Notes: a model not told the origin generated them from the sequence alone. A stretch of DNA of 64,000 bases from Rhabditophanes sp. KR3021 (GCA_963281155.1 CAUJLY010000005.1:1736001-1800000), one strand, 5' to 3'; positions 12,797 to 27,900 are shown, numbered from the stretch's first letter. Numbers and translations are program-made.

Positions 12797-15700
12797 TCAA
12801 GCTCCCTCTTGAGCCTTCGCAGTAACATACATCCAATACACAAGATTTACACAACAATATGATAAAGGAAACACCTTCCTTGCCAATTTATCCATATCCT
12901 CACTATTCCATTTTTGAACAAATGTAGTAGAATTGGTTCTACTTTTTTGATTTGATTGTTTGTCTGATTCATTTGATGATTTGAAGATGTTCTTACGACG
13001 TTCGAGTTCTTTGGATTTGGTAAGTGAGAGAGTGGCATCATCTATTGGGTCTGGTTGTTGAACTTGATGAAATGTAGATGTTTTGGCTAATTCTCTGGTC
13101 CATAAGTTTCTCGTATAACTGTCGGGATCAGACGGTGCGGCAGTCAAGACGTGATGATGTCTATTCGTTTTGGATGAACGATCGCGAAATGATTTAGTCA
13201 TAGACTTTGCAATTCCTTTGGCAAATGTAAACCTTTTGCCCTTTTCTTTCATTTCTAAAAGCATTATTACGTACTAATAACTTCGAAACCCACCTAAATC
13301 TTTCTTTTCCTTCTCGAGCATTCCTACCACTGCTAACTCCACAATACTCAAAAAAATATACCCAATATTCGTAAACATAAACACATCAATTGCCTTCAAG
13401 TACGACACTTTAGGCAATTGTTTTGATACATTGGCATTCTGAAGAGTTAAACTCATCAATGAACTAATTGTCAATGTAATTCGAGCTGGGAGTTGCTGCT
13501 AAAAACATAAAATTAGTCTACCTTTCCAAAATAAAAATGATTGTTCATACCCTATCAATGAAGAACGACAGGAAAGATATTAGGACCATTATGTATGACT
13601 AAAATGGTGTATAAGTAATTTAAAACCAAATAAGAGTTATTTACAGGTAATATAATATTCAGGATATAAAAAGGATAATCTCTCTTGAAGAATATACTAA
13701 TTTGCAACTAAATTAGAAAATTATTAGTGAGAAAGTGATTGAATGGCTGTTTAAAAATTATGATTGATGTGCGACATGTAAATTTGTGCTTCATTTATGA
13801 CAATAACTTACTCGATCCCAATCACCGGCTGGGTAGAAATAGTTTTTCTTTTCATGGGTGTATTTGGTGTGAGTAAAGTCGGGGAGACGAATTTCTTCTA
13901 TTACGATGGGAACTCCTACTCTTTTCCAGTGTAGGCGGCATTTGCCTACGTTGAATGAGTAGCTTTCAATGTGTAAGGAACACACTATTCTGTCCATTGG
14001 GAATAGCGAAAAATCCTGAAATTAATTTATGCAATTTATTACATCTCACCTCTTTAACTTACAAATTCGCAAGGAGATTCTAAGGCTATTCTATAGTTGA
14101 TCCAAACGGTGCCTGAATAAAACAATAAACAATCAAAAAATTGATAGTATTTACCATTTGAAAAGATGGCCATAAAAACATTTGGAACCGGCGACTCATG
14201 AATTCTTGAACTTTTGCTATTGACCTTAAATTAAAAGATAAATTTTGTACAGATATCCAATCTTACAATACAAACACTAGGATTCCATATACTTTCCACC
14301 ATTCTATAAGACAAGCTTAGATTCTGCAAGCAATGAGCTCCCTCATAAGCTTCGAAATTCAGCATAGGATCATGCCAAATCATAGACATTAATAAATCAA
14401 TTTTGACTGAGCTTTCAATTTCCGATACAGCTGACACAGCTTCAAAGTTTATTTAATTAAGCGAATATGTTAGAGCTCGGATGAGCGAGATATATAATCA
14501 AATTTTAAGTAGCGTTGTGCCAATAAAGACATTTTAAGAAAGTTAAGATCAGATAACTTGAACATGCCTACAACGCCATGAATTATCAAATATTAAGGCT
14601 GCAGCATATTTTGGCATGAATAAGGACTGTATTTTAGCTAATAATAAAAGAAAGCAAGCATTGGGAAGAGCTGCAGAAGACAACAATTTTGAAGATTTAA
14701 ATGATGATGAAAAGAAAGAAAAAACTTTCCAATAAGTCTTTTAAAATAATTTATCTTTTTCGTTTTTTCTATTTTCAGAAAAACTATTATTCACCATGTT
14801 CCGGAATCTACTGAAAAAACTACATGGTTCAAGATCGTGCTATTTATGTATGTTTAAAATAATAATTATACTCATTCTATTCTTTTCAGGAATTATATTT
14901 GCAAAAGATTGTAATGGCGGATTTGGAATATGATTTGTATTATTCAAATTATAGTCCTATGAGTCTTTCAATTCAAAATCAATGCTCAACGAGTGAAAAC
15001 AAATTTCAATATAATATTGTTTGTGTTTTCATCTTTCAAGAATTCACTTCAAAGTGTTTTATTAATTCTTTCTTATCTTAATGTTGTAATTAATTCTACG
15101 TCTTTTTATTTGTAATTGTTAATAAAGTATGATAAATTTAATTTTTTTTAGTTATTATCAATTATCAAACTAGCAACAACAACACCGCCAAGGGAGTTTC
15201 TGTTGCCTTGCAAAAAGTGGACCCAGCTTTGAATCTCCACTCAAGAAAAGAGAAGCTGCTCAAAAAGCTGTTTCACTGATGAGAAGCTGTACTAATGTTG
15301 TCAGTTCAGATTCTATCGGTAAGAATACATTATTTAATTCTAATTATATATTCATTACAAACAATCAACAAACTGTGGGTCAAATTCAACTGTCACAGCA
15401 CTTCTCACAGGCTGTGTCAGTTAAAAACTATCAGGAGGAAATATCGTTTTGAGATGAGGAATCTGAATCTGGTAAAGCTCCGACTAAAGCTGCTCCAGTT
15501 TCTGTCAAAGCTGATAACAAATCGTCAAATTTTCAGCAACAAATTTATGGCTGACTGAAGATGACATTTCCGATGCTATGGAGATCCAATTGGCTGCTCT
15601 TGGAAGTGTCAATAATGTTTTTCATTAGCATTATTTTACAACATTCACTCATTCTTCAAGAAAATAGGGCTGATTCGTTTTATTCTGGGTTGGACCACAA

Positions 15701-17777
15701 GAGAGGATTTAAAGTTGATCAGAGATAGATTAACCAATGCAGGATGTTTTGTAGAGGACTACAGACCAATTATTCATAGAAACAGCCTAATCAACCAAAT
15801 GATAATGATTGTGGGATTTACTCTTTGCTTTATGCAAGTTGTATCATTCTTGGACAAGAAGTCAAGTTCATTTATGAAGATGCTATAGAATTTCGTGGGA
15901 AGTATTCTGAAGTTCCTATTTTTAAAAAGAAGGCAGCAGTTGGAATGGAAAGAGCTTTAGATAGAGAGTTAAAGTGGAAAAACTCTTTTAACTGAACTGT
16001 TATTGATGCATCAAAATACAAAAGATGGAATAGTATTGTTTTAGAGAAGAGAATGAAACAAACGTTAGATACTGGGGAATGACAACACATGAAAAGGTGT
16101 AGTAGATGGAAGGCCAGGACAACATTTTCTCCTGTATAACCTTGCTTGTGTTTGTAATAAGAAAAAGTGTGACAATGAATGCCGTGCAGCATGTGATAAA
16201 GCCAAATAAATCAAGAAATGCCAAGAAAAAGGAATTAAAGTTGAGTGTTTCATTTTTGATGTTGGTGGCTTGTAAAGATGTAGAAAGTTTAGCTATTGCA
16301 AAAGAGGAGAGTGTTGTGGGGAATGTGTGCTTTAGTGTGAATGGAAGTACAAGAGCAGCTTCATTGTCTTTGTCAAAGCTTTGTGATATGGAATTTAAAG
16401 ATTTAGCTGAAGAAACTTACAAATGCGTGCATGAAATTTTGTCTTACTCCAGGAAGTACACATTCAGTCACAGCAGTAAAAAATGTCGGTGGGTAAAGAT
16501 TTTGGCTGAAGATAAGAGAGTTGTAAGTAAAAAGATCAGGAAAGATTACAGTTACTCGAACAAGTTGAAAGATGAGTCAAGTTTATCCGTTGCTTACAAC
16601 AATGAAATAGGATCCAAGGAATACGGTAGGGAAGTGGAAATGCCGCCTTACAATTACTATTTCAAGGAGCTTGACTTATCAGATATTTTGGAAGAAGCCA
16701 TGATGAAGCAAGAGTTCCCTCAACTCTGTTGTCATTTGAAAAGGCTTTTTATCACGGATCATCGAAACCTATCTGTTTAATGGGAGCAACATGAAATGTT
16801 CCACACCAAATGAGACATTGATTCTCACTCAATTTAAAGGTACGTATAAAACTGAGTAAATTAAATAACAAATATTTAGATACTGGTGAATGTCAAAATG
16901 TTAACTCAGATGAATGTTTTGGGTACTTAGATGTGTTAAAGAAGAAACAAAAGAAGTCGTTAGTCGAAGCTGTTAGGAAAGACTGGATTGGTAATGGTGG
17001 CTAGTACGCTTATGTCTTTGAAAGGCAAGACACTGGGCAGTTCTCTTTAAATGCTACTGCGTTGTAAATGATGGAACATTGGCATTTGGCTGGTATGCAA
17101 AACAAGGAATGTACAAATGCCAGTCAACATAAAAGACCAAAGTTATCTGAGGATGAAGTTAAACATGATGAAAAATTAGAGAACAAAAATGCCAAGTCAA
17201 ATCGTAAATAATAGATTTTTATTCTAAATATCTTTTAATTTATAAATTCATTCTAAACTCACTTTGCACAATCAATTCCACATCCACGTCAACTCCTTTA
17301 TTCGAAGGGACAATATTCCGATCATATCTCGTTAAAATATCCGTCAATATCCTTGTCCCAGCCTTTTCAGCTTCCCCAACATTACAAGCATCCTCGCCTT
17401 CCTTAACATCAACTTTTTGCTTTAAATCGACGGCTTAACAATTAATAAACTTTTAATTACAATAAATCTAACTCACCAACACAAAATGGATCATCCAAAT
17501 TAACTTTAACAAACCCTTCTCTGCATATACAAAAAATATTACCCGTATCAAACGTTTTACAATAACTTGTCTTCAAATCACACATAGAACAATCAGCTTT
17601 TGGTGAATATGCTGAATTCTGAAACTTCTGACCGCCACCAATAGAATGTCTTTCAAAATCACCATTAATAGGATCTCTAAAAGGATGTATGGCATACTTC
17701 GAACTTCCAAATTTAAATAATAACAGCAAATTTATTGATAATAATAATAAAAAATGGCTCCAACCATGTTTTTTCAT
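12797..17777 (-). CDS. Cys-loop ligand-gated anion channel subunit with N-terminal Cys-rich (EGF-like) module
   Basis: Exons, in order: 17777-17477, 17433-17263, 14439-14267, 14224-14155, 14112-14063, 14015-13812, 13707-13645, 13598-13551, 13498-13294, 13254-12797. All phases agree, giving 580 residues. Residues 1-25 form a signal peptide. Residues 62-98 hold six cysteines in an EGF-like spacing (CSMC...YC...FCIC..GF...C), unusual for this family. The ligand-binding domain follows (ILTRYDRNIVP, GVDVDVEL, MIWHDP), with the 13-residue Cys-loop at C267-C281. M1 contains FYILNIILPSYIM; a PAR motif sits just before M2 (QQLPARITL, about 361), which marks anion selectivity; then M2-M3 and M4 (FPLSYCCVNLVYW). 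It is most like the GABA/glycine/glutamate-gated chloride branch. The ligand cannot be told from sequence. Intron 2 (2.8 kb) carries element B in antisense. Confidence 0.88.
14560..17225 (+). mobile_element. Element B: decayed ORFs with Ulp1-like C48 peptidase, antisense in channel intron 2
   Basis: Broken coding segments run left to right. A first block (about 14585-14745) includes IKAAAYFGMNKDC; then EESTEKTTWF-like and MADLEYDLYYSNYS blocks follow. At about 15535-15630 comes WLTEDDISDAMEIQL, typical of the start of a Ulp1 catalytic domain, and at about 15785-15965 QPNQPNDNDCGIYSLLYAS, which matches the Gln...Asp-Cys-Gly catalytic signature of C48 peptidases. A Cys-rich block follows near 16135-16200 (NLACVCNKKKC), then a long open frame to 16780 and further fragments to 17210. 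Stops and frameshifts are frequent, so no intact protein is made. C48 peptidases occur in several eukaryotic DNA transposons. No terminal repeats were found by eye. The element reads opposite to its host. Confidence 0.6.
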
Positions 17778-18953
17778 TTCTAAATTAACTAAGTTATTTG
17801 GCTAGTCATCAAATATTATTAATAGATATTAATAAGTTTACATAAAATCACAAACCGAAATTCCCTACCAATATATTCTCATAGCAAAAAGCTTTATCAA
17901 AATGCTTCTACTACCTATTAATAATAAATATGTTAAAGTTATTGTTTAGATAAGTATAACGAAGTAATTTATCTAAAAGTAAAGGTGAGGTGTGGTAGGA
18001 TAGTGAAGGTAAATGCCATTTGACTAATGGACTTTCTTTTATCGGATGCAGTTTATTTTAGGGGAATTTCTGGTAAATGACTAGACTTGTAATAAAGTTA
18101 AAATATATGAAATATATTTAATAAACAAAAATTCCCTTAAAAGCTTACAAGTACAACAAATGATCAGTCGTCTTTAATTATTTGTTTACATCATCTCCAA
18201 AACAGCCCCAAAATATTTTTCATTGTTGCCTTATTTTTTGTTTATAAAGTGCCCTCACAATAAATATATAATAATTATATTATACTCAATAAACTTCAAA
18301 GCATTTAGTTAACAAAAACATAAAACATCTAATATACACACATCTTTAACAAGCGACTATTTTAAAATTAATCATAAAAAATAAGTTCAAACAATAGTAA
18401 AGAGGTAAAGAACATGTGTCGTTTGGGCTGAGTTAAACAAATTAATATCTAAGCAAAACAAAAATTCTTACTCATCTCCAAAGAATAGTTAGTATTTTAT
18501 GGTGGAAATTTGATATATCTATATATTAATATATTAAAGCAAATTATTTTGATAATAATACTTTTTAATAGTAAGCGCATCTTAGCTTAGAGAGCCAACC
18601 AAAAGCCGCCTTGTCAATCTTTCAACTTCACTTAGATTTAATTGTATAAACCTTCACCTTAGGATGATTGATTTCGTTTCAGGAATATGGCTTTTTTGAT
18701 AATGGATGACACCCTTTGTTTTTATTAAGGTGGCACAAACTTAATAAATGATTTATGTAAATTTAAGTAAGTTGATGTTTCAAATTAATGATATAGTTAG
18801 TTTATTTAAAAATATAATATATAGGTGTGTAAATATTTAGAATCCTCGTGAACAAATAAAATTTAGTGTTTCAGTATATACAAACATTACAAGTAGTAGT
18901 AGAAAGAATCTTTGGTTCGGTTTTCGTTTTGCCTCTACATCATCCATTTTAAA
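17778..18953. other. Intergenic gap between divergent/tandem minus-strand genes
   Basis: AT-rich promoter side of the channel gene and 3' side of asparagine synthetase. No gene, tRNA or repeat is convincing. A possible poly(A) signal for asparagine synthetase lies among the A/T runs near 18850. Confidence 0.4.
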
Positions 18954-20718
18954 TTAAGCTACACCGGAAAAAGTTGCACTTCCTGTAGAACGACGTCTTA
19001 GGGAAGCGGGACCAGAAAATACCATTAGCCGATCTTTGCAATTTTCCTTTTCATCAGAAATATGCCAAGCTGCTGTTCTGTAGACACGAGTATGGACGAC
19101 GCTGAGCATCTTGTCCACAGAATAGCATTGTTCGAAGATTCCACGATACCACATTTCTTCCTTTGATTCGGGTGTACAATGTGGGAAGAAAGTAGATTTC
19201 ATCGCAAATTCAGAATCTGAAATCAAAGTCGAAGCATGCTCATGAACAACATCTCCTAAATCAATTTTGCCTAAGGCTTCGGCAAAACCTTCTTTTGATC
19301 TCCAAAGAACTTCAGTTGGCAACCACCCTTCGAAAGCACTTCTCAGAACAAATTTCTCGAGATGATCCTTGATCAACTTCATGCTTGGAGGCAATTTAGC
19401 GGCCAATTTGATAAAGTTCTTATCCAAAAAGGGGACTCTTATCTCAAGGCCATGGCAAGAAGTAGCTCTGTCACATCTAAGAACATCATACTGATGAAGA
19501 TGCTTTAATCGTCTAAGGATTTCGCGATGTAAATGAGCTACATTTGGAGCTCTTTGCATATAAGCATATGATCCAAATAATTCATCAGCTCCTTCACCAG
19601 ATAAAAGAACGCGTACATCTGAAGTGGCAGCAATGTGTTTGCAGAGGAGATAATGAGCGATGCCGCATCTGATGATTAGAGGATCGTAGGTTTCGAGGGC
19701 ATAGACGACTTCGGGAATAACGTTTATGCAATCTTCTGGTGTGATAACCAAAATGCGGTGGGGGATGTTTAGGAATTCAGCTACTTTTCTAGCGTTTTCT
19801 AGATCAGGTGAATCGGCGAAGCCAACTGAAAAGGCAATTGGCTTTTCTTCAGTCAAATATTTGCAGGCAATTGCTGCAATTAAACTGGAATCGAGGCCTC
19901 CAGACAGCATGAAGCCGAATTTTTTATTTCCCATCAATCTTTTTTCGACTGATTTGACGAGTGTTTCGCGGACAAGCATCTATAAAATAAATAATTAGTC
20001 AATCTAATAATTACTAACCTTAGCCTCATTCATATCAAAAGTCTTATGCGGAATAACAGGAACATTAAAGTATTGTTGAATTTCCATAACAAATTTATTT
20101 GTAATAGGATCTTTCTTAAGTGGGATAGTTCCGCAACATCCAGGAGGGAAATACTCAATTTTTTCGCAAAGTTTGTGGATGCATTTGACTTCAGAGCCAA
20201 AGACCATTTCTCCTTCTTTGGTATAGCCGTAGAAGAGTGGTCTGACTCCAAGAGCATCTCTGCCAACGTATAAATTATTTTCATCAGACATGGCAAAGGC
20301 GAAGACGCCGTCAAGGGAAGCACAAGTATCACGGAGATTTCTGTTGTTGGTAAGGAAGGAGTGGATGATTGCGGAACAATCACTTGCTCCGTTTTGGACA
20401 GATTCAAAAGGAACTATTGTTGTTGCCTTGATGTGGAGGTGGTTGTAAATTTCACCATTGCAAACAGATTGCAATGTTCCAGATACAATTGGTTGAGTGG
20501 AGGGAACGTTGCCAGGCTAAATAATTACTTGATTAATAACTAATAACTTCATCCAAACTCACAATAACTATAGCCAACCGATGAAATCCAAGCCAGACAT
20601 TAGGTTGGGTCTGCTTGACAACAGTATAATCCGGCCCTCTGCCAACAATCTTCATAAATTCACTACCGTGTTTCTCATCCTCATACTTTTCTCCAATAAG
20701 AGCCCAAATTCCGCACAT
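18954..20718 (-). CDS. Asparagine synthetase (glutamine-hydrolysing)
   Basis: Exons 20718-20563, 20516-20019 and 19979-18954, all phase 0, encode 559 residues, the normal family length. The protein opens MCGIWAL, so Cys2 is the N-terminal nucleophile of the class II glutamine amidotransferase domain; CNGEIYNH and GRDALGVRPLFYG are family motifs of that domain. The C-terminal synthetase domain contains the PP-loop SGGLDSS at about residue 244 and LSGEGADELFGSY, which bind ATP and aspartate. It makes asparagine from aspartate, glutamine and ATP in the cytosol. The start is fixed because Cys2 must follow the initiator Met. No sign of damage is seen. Confidence 0.95.
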
Positions 20719-21975
20719 TTTTTTAATTTAAAGTAAGTACCAAAAGAAAAAGTTATATTTAATTGAGTAGTTAGAAATGTAACTAAGTATATACTTCAAG
20801 TTATAGTTTAGAAGTAACGGGAAGTATGTCAAGATTCTGGAAAGGAAAAATGAATTAAAAGGATTGTAAGTAAATATAATTATATAGGACATATAAATAA
20901 ATTTGTTCGATCATTTCATTATCTTCTCAGTGTATTATAAGTGGAGAGGGAATTATAGCGATGGTATATGTACAAAACAAAGCGAGATTATAAAGAAAGA
21001 AGAAATGAATGAAATGAAATCAAGAAGGGGAAGATCCTACTTAAAGGTAGGAGTTTTCTTTTTGGAGGCTATGTTAAGCCTTTAATGAGATAATTAAGCA
21101 CAAAGTCGACTCCACTGTGTCTGTTATCTCGATTCGAAGGTAGACTGGTCGTCGTTTCGAGGTACCTTAATTATAAATAAATTAAAAGACATGGTATCAC
21201 ATTAAAATCAACTTCTCCTCCGCTTCTCGGCCAATATCATTACTCACCAAATATAAAAGAGGGTCCAGAACTTAATTTGACAACTATTTTTTGATTCGTA
21301 CGAAAGCTTAATTACGAAATAGTGTCAGTCAAGAAAGACATTGTTAGGAGGCTCAAGTGGGTCGGATGACGAATTTTAATTTATTTTATCTTTTTGATTA
21401 TAAGGTGGTTAGGCCAAACCTGGGCAAAACCCTAAACACATTTTAACCTTTATTTTCTTTATTTTAGCTGGTGATTTGCGAGTAAGTAAAGAGTAAATAA
21501 AAGTTGTGCGGCGAGGTAGCAAAAAAGGCTCTGTTAATCTTTATGTATTATCCTTGAGATTTAGTCCGATCTTTTTGTGATAATCAGTCTCTTTTGACTA
21601 CAAGACAAAATAATTAGTAGGATCATCGAAAAAGAATCTCAAAAAAGTGGTCGTTAGAGGGGCCGGGACGTCTGTTCGCAGTTGCGGCCTAAACTTTACA
21701 AAATAATAAATATATGTAGATACTCAAATTGTATATAAATGTATCTCAATTTTTAAAGCCTCCCAAGGGGCCGATCAAAGTCAAAGAAGGAGGTGAGGTG
21801 AAGGCGCACCGAGTTCAGAGGATCTTGTTGTATATTTAGTAATTACATTCTCATTTGTAGTTACCTTGTCATTTTTGAACTAAAAATAATTTCACCTTTA
21901 AACAATTAAATAAATATTATTCCATTGTCATCTATATTTGGAAGGTCTATAATATTTTTGTCTATTACAGTAATC
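20719..21975. other. Intergenic/5' region upstream of the SLC17 gene
   Basis: Between 21,100 and 21,830 the base composition is visibly richer in G+C than its surroundings, with purine-rich runs and stretches such as gaggggccgggacg near 21656. No ORF of note is present. It could be the promoter and 5' UTR of the SLC17 gene or an unrecognised structured RNA. An AT-rich stretch follows to the ATG. Confidence 0.3.
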
Positions 21976-24900
21976 ATGACTAGAAAATTAAATAAGAATA
22001 GTAATGCTGCCAGTTATCAAAATTATTTATTAGATTGCCAGTGGGATTCGGATCTTGAAGAAGATCGTGATGCCCTTGACTCAGATACAGATTCTGAACA
22101 AACTGAAGACAGTTATTTCTTCGCACCAGTGTCCAGGGGTAAGTGAAAAGAAAACAAAAATATAGTAAATAATAGTGATGTATTGTAAACTGTAAGGTGG
22201 AAGTTATGATACAGGAAAACTTTACCCACCAAGTATATATACTTGGAAGAGGCAAGTTTTTTCAAAAAGACACGGCTAACCGGACAAAACATCCTTGTCT
22301 ATAGAAACAAAAAAGTGTTTAAACTTCAGGTTGAGTTTGTCATTTCTTGATTAATTGTATAAATGATCGTGCATGCAGTGGACATCTAGTTTCTTCCTTT
22401 GGTTGAGAGCATGTGGTGATGACAAGCTCCCTTTCTTTTGGTGTCTTTTTTGATATAATGAAATTTGACTTCAACCATTGTTATAAGTATTTCTTTACCA
22501 GAATAGTAGCTAATCACATGAGATTGCAAATAAGCTGAATTTGTGGTGTAATGTGTGTGCGCGTGTGTAAACTCACACCCATTTGATTGTAGCCAACGGC
22601 TGACCGTATGTTGATTGAGTCCATGTGCGTAGTTACTGTGTAATCTGATAACTGTGTAATTGTGTAAGTAAAGCCAGTTTGTGTGATACGGTTTGTGGAC
22701 ACACTGGTTTCAAAAAATAGTCCAAACACTTTTTTAAGTTAACATATCAGCACTACAAGTTGAATACTCTCTTAATCTCATTGTTTCGTCATCCAAAAAA
22801 TGATGGGAGCGTGTCTTTGATCCGGTCCAGCTATTTAGCTATTTGAAACTGTAAAACTTGTTTTGGTAAGATAAGGAAACGGATGATGATGTAATATCAC
22901 TTTTGTTTGAATTACCAAGTATCCATTTACCCTTAATTTACCCAGACAATAACTACTGACTTCACATTCCGGTCCTCAAGTCTGTCTCAAAACCTTTATT
23001 CTTTATTATTTATCTTTTTGAAATGAGTAAAAAATAAGTTTCCTTTTGGGCAAAAAAGAGTATCGTTTTGTGTTGATTTAAATGAAAGTTTACCACCACA
23101 AAAATTCTTGACAAAAGCAAACATTTGTTTTTGAAATTGAGTATGGATGATGATGTTTTATTTTTGGATGGTAGCAAAAGTAGTCGTGGTGTGAGTGTTT
23201 GTCAAAACAGAAACTCTGCTAATTATTTGTTTGTACTATTAACATTTATATATATTGATGTGTATTTGTTTTTTATTTAAACAAAAGTAAAAGAAGAAAA
23301 TGGTTGTGGTATCTTTGTATATTAGCCTCGAAAATAAACAAAAAATCAACCAAAACAAGAACAATTAAAGATGATGGTGATGAGTTATTCATAGACTTTT
23401 AAATATTTGTTTTTTTGAACAAAAATACCGGAAAAAATGGCTTTTAAAATTCTAAATATACCAAATTAGAAGTGTCTTTTAAGTAAACGTGTAGATACTA
23501 CAAAATTGATAAGCACACATTGCACCCAAAAAATGATATCAGAGGTAATGAGTGTTAAGTCAATACAATTTGTTCACTTTCTTCCTCAAACTTCACTGTG
23601 GCAGATCAGCCAAAGTGGAGCGTACAATACGTTTCAAATTTTTGACATTCCTGATTAGTTTAACACTTCACTCAAAATATTCTCATATGTATGTAGGAGA
23701 AGGTGATGAATTTGTAGGTAGTTGGAGTTTTCGTCTTTTTTAAAATGCACGAAAAATTACTTTTACTACTCTTTACCTAATTCTTGAATGTTTTATTGAA
23801 ATTTGAATGTATCTCTGAGGAATTTGAACATCTTTAATCAAAAAGTAACAATTCAATGATTGCAAAATATGATGTGAAATGAATAGTTAGTTAACTATAT
23901 TGTATTATATTATAATATATTACATTATTGTTTAACTTGCTCATATATAAGCTGACGTTTAATTTGGTAACGAATGGTTTAAGGAAATTGACATAAAATT
24001 GACAGTGAAAAATTTAACGTACTCTTTATACAACCTCAACTTAAATCCTTTTCTCTAATTTGTTGTTGTGGTCGGTTGTGGTATAGTTAAAAGCAATAAA
24101 AGTATAAGCTATTATTGTACATATTTTGGACACTTTCAAGCTTTTTGGAATTTTTTAAGTTTTAACCATGATGATATGTTAGTTGTCTATCTTTGAACAA
24201 CTTTATTATTTGAGGTTGTGTGATAGTATCGACTGCTACAAGACTGATGTGCATTTCGGCTACCATCCTAAATCATCTAGTTTATAGTAGGTAATTTTTA
24301 AAGAAACAGATTCTTCAATCCACTCTCCAACCAAACACGTCCAGTTTTTTCGGACACTTACACCAACAAAAATAATGACCAAGGGCCTTTGCTGCATAAT
24401 AATAATCATGAGCACAGCCTTTTGTTCTCGGGAGTGCGAGAAAGATTAAAGTTGCAACTAGATAAGACGATTCAAACTAAAATATCACATTATAAAAGTC
24501 CTCCATTGTCTTTTACTTCCGTATCATTATCACAAACTCGGTAGTTACCTATCAGCAATAACACTTAAGACCAATTTTAATTTGTAATTGTTTTACCATT
24601 TTATAGATCATCTACTTGCAAATTCTTTTGCTCCTGAAGATATAATGGCTTCAATCAGACCTGTAGATGGCCCATTGCCAGTTAAAACAATGGATTGTGC
24701 AAGTGGAGACAAGGAAGGAGCTTTCAAGAAGATTAAACCATACAAATGGATGTTTTCTTATCGGATGATGACTTCGGCTCTTCTATGCTTTTGCTTCGCA
24801 AGGTAATTAGTTTAATTCAAATTCCAAATAACTTTTTAGTGTTCATATGATGAATGCAAATATGGGCATGGCAATGGTTTGCATGGTAAATTCAACTGAA

Positions 24901-27900
24901 TACGTAGATAAAAATGAAACTTCTTCTCCCAACGATACCTACAAAGGCGCTCCTCGTGTCCGGTGGTCTACTGAAGAACAAGGATACGTCTTTGGTGCTT
25001 TTAATGCTGGACTCTTCTGCATGCTTTTAATTGGAATTATCTCGGTACTTGCTAGTCTTAACTACTTTTAATCTTGTTTTTAATTTTAGGGTAAGTAAAG
25101 AACAATCAAAAAATGTGTATAAAATAAGAGCTGATCAAAACGTTTATTAGAGGGTGACAAAAAATATTAAATGAGATAGATCATTATTTAGATGTATTTT
25201 TTAAAGAGAAATAGATTTGGTCAATTGGTTTCTTTTGGTGGTTTTACGAGACTTAGCCTTCTTTAATTCCCCCATTTCTCCGCATGATCTATTAATCCAA
25301 TGAGATGTTGAATAGCAACCACGATTACAATAAGGGATGTTACCAGACATTATTTTGTGAGATGAGACAAATGTAGATAAAACAAAAGATTTGATAAGAC
25401 CTTAAGTTTACCTCAATCTTTGACTTTTTCATAGTCATCTGCAAAATTGCCTTTAACAGGTGTTTTGGTGCTTTTGCCCACTTGAGCTAGAATTTCATAT
25501 CTGCTCATTTTATCTTTGTAGTTTTCTCGTCCTCCTACATGCTTGATAAGATTCTTTATTAGAAACAGCTTGATCCATTCTTCCAATTTTTGATCAATTA
25601 GATTTCTGAACAGCTCATCTTGATAATATTTTTTATCAACCCATAGTATTTGCAAACTGATGGAGATTCAAAGATTGTCGTTTCCAGGTCTCTTGGTATC
25701 AATGAATATTATGTTTAAAGAAAGTAGTACTACAGAGATTTATCTCGACTCCGTATGTCTTAATTCTTTTGACGAAATATTCATGACATTTAATTGCATT
25801 CCCATCTTCATAACTTTCAAACATTGCAACTTTATTTTCTCTCAAATTGTCCTTAAAGTCTCCAACTACGACACGTACCCTATTTGTAGAGCCATTCCAG
25901 TCTCATCCACTTCCATTGGATCTTCTTGTGACGGCAAAGCACCATTTTTGCCTGTTGAAACACGTTTAACGACTGACTAAGTACTTCCACCAATGCAAAT
26001 TCGATTACAATTGTTGATATTTGATAACTTACTTTCTGCACTGACTTCTTCTTCTGTTGTTTCACTTCTCATTAACAGGGCACTTTCATCAAGATTGCTT
26101 AGTTTGTTAGGAGGTTCTTGACTTCCGCCAGTTAGTAATTGTCGCTTCGTGACCAAAATATCAATTCAAATGAGATCTAAAATACCTTTATAAGCAAGCA
26201 AATTTGAATGTTAAACAAAAAGGTTTACCAATCCCTGTCTTTTCAAAACATAATTAGATAACTAAAACAAAACACCCAAATATAATGTTGTGGAAGATTA
26301 AAGGTAGTCTCCAAAACATAAATTGATTGAAATAGATTTAAATGGAGCAATTACCATGTCCATTGATCTCTTTTCGACAATTTTATTTTGTTGCTCTTTA
26401 TCCGCAGCTATTGGTTCACCATAATCAACTTCAATTTAATTGTAATTTTTCAGACAAATTAAATTCCAAATACATGATTATCGTAGCTGTATTCATTGCT
26501 TCAACAGCTAATTTTATTATTCCAATAATGGCGCACCAATCTGTTTATTATGTTATATTTGCCAGGTTTTTGGTGGGATTATCAGATGCTTTTTTGCAAC
26601 CTGCCATTAATTCTTTGTTGACTAGATGGTTTCCTAGAAGTGAAAGATCTTATGCTTTAGGAATTGTTACAGGTGGAAGACAAATGGGAACTTTACTAAT
26701 TGTATCCAGCAGTGGTGCCCTCTGTTCTCAAACAGCTTTTTTCAACGGATGGCCATCCATCTTTTACTTGTCAGCTTCCTTTGGAATTTTCTTCGTAATT
26801 GCTTATATTATTTTTGGAGCAGATAAACCTTCTAAACAAAGCTGTATAACTGAAGCTGAATTAAATTATATTACGTCATCAACGGCTACTGAAGCTATTG
26901 GAGCCAAAAGAATTAATATGAAGACACCTTGGATGAAAATATTAAAATCCTTCCCTGTTTGGAACACCATTTTTTCGGTAATTTGTCATGAAATTCCTTT
27001 GATGACAATGATTATGTTTTTACCTTCATATCTCCACGACGTTCATCATTATTCACCCACGACTACCGGAATAGTTTCCTCTCTCCCAACATTGGCATTA
27101 TGGTGTTCAAAGATCGTATCCTCCTACATGACAACATACCTCGAAAACAAAACCACCTGGGGGAAAAGTGCAATTTGCAAAATCATGAATGGAGTAGGAT
27201 CATTCGGTCTAGCTATTTTTATGATTATTCCAACTTTCCTGTCAGAATCTACCTCTTGGTTAGCAGTTATTTGTTTGTGTGCTTCGATGTTCTTTGCCGG
27301 CATGCATACACCCGGATGTCAAGGTGACTTTTTTTACTAGCTAAACATTAGAAATTATAAAAAGTGAACACACAGTGAAATCTGAGTTTAGTAAACGTTC
27401 AAAGGACGATGACTTACACTTAATATCACACACTCAAGCTTAAAAATGAATAATATTTTAAATTCCAATATTAATTTTACTTTGATTTCAGCTGCGTTGG
27501 TTTCGGTGGCTCCAGCCTTTTCAGGTGCAATCACTGGATTAACCTTCTTTTTCGTCGCATTGACGGGAATAATTCATCCTAGTTTGACGAAATATATAGT
27601 TCAGACTGGAAGTCCAACAGAATGGAATATTATCTTTTATGCTTCAGCTATAATTTCAGCCTTGCCATGTATTACCTTTTCACTTTGGGGAAGTTCCGAT
27701 GTTCAACACTGGGCAAAAGCTAAACCTACTCCAATTCCAACTGTTTCAGCTTCTCAAACCACTATGTCTACAAGTACTGACTCTGTACCCCAAGCCGATC
27801 AAATGGCCGAGGAAGATGAAAAAGAAGGCAACTCGGAAACCCTGAAACCAACTCCTAAAAGAGAAACCACCAATGGAATTCTCAATTACGCCACTGATGA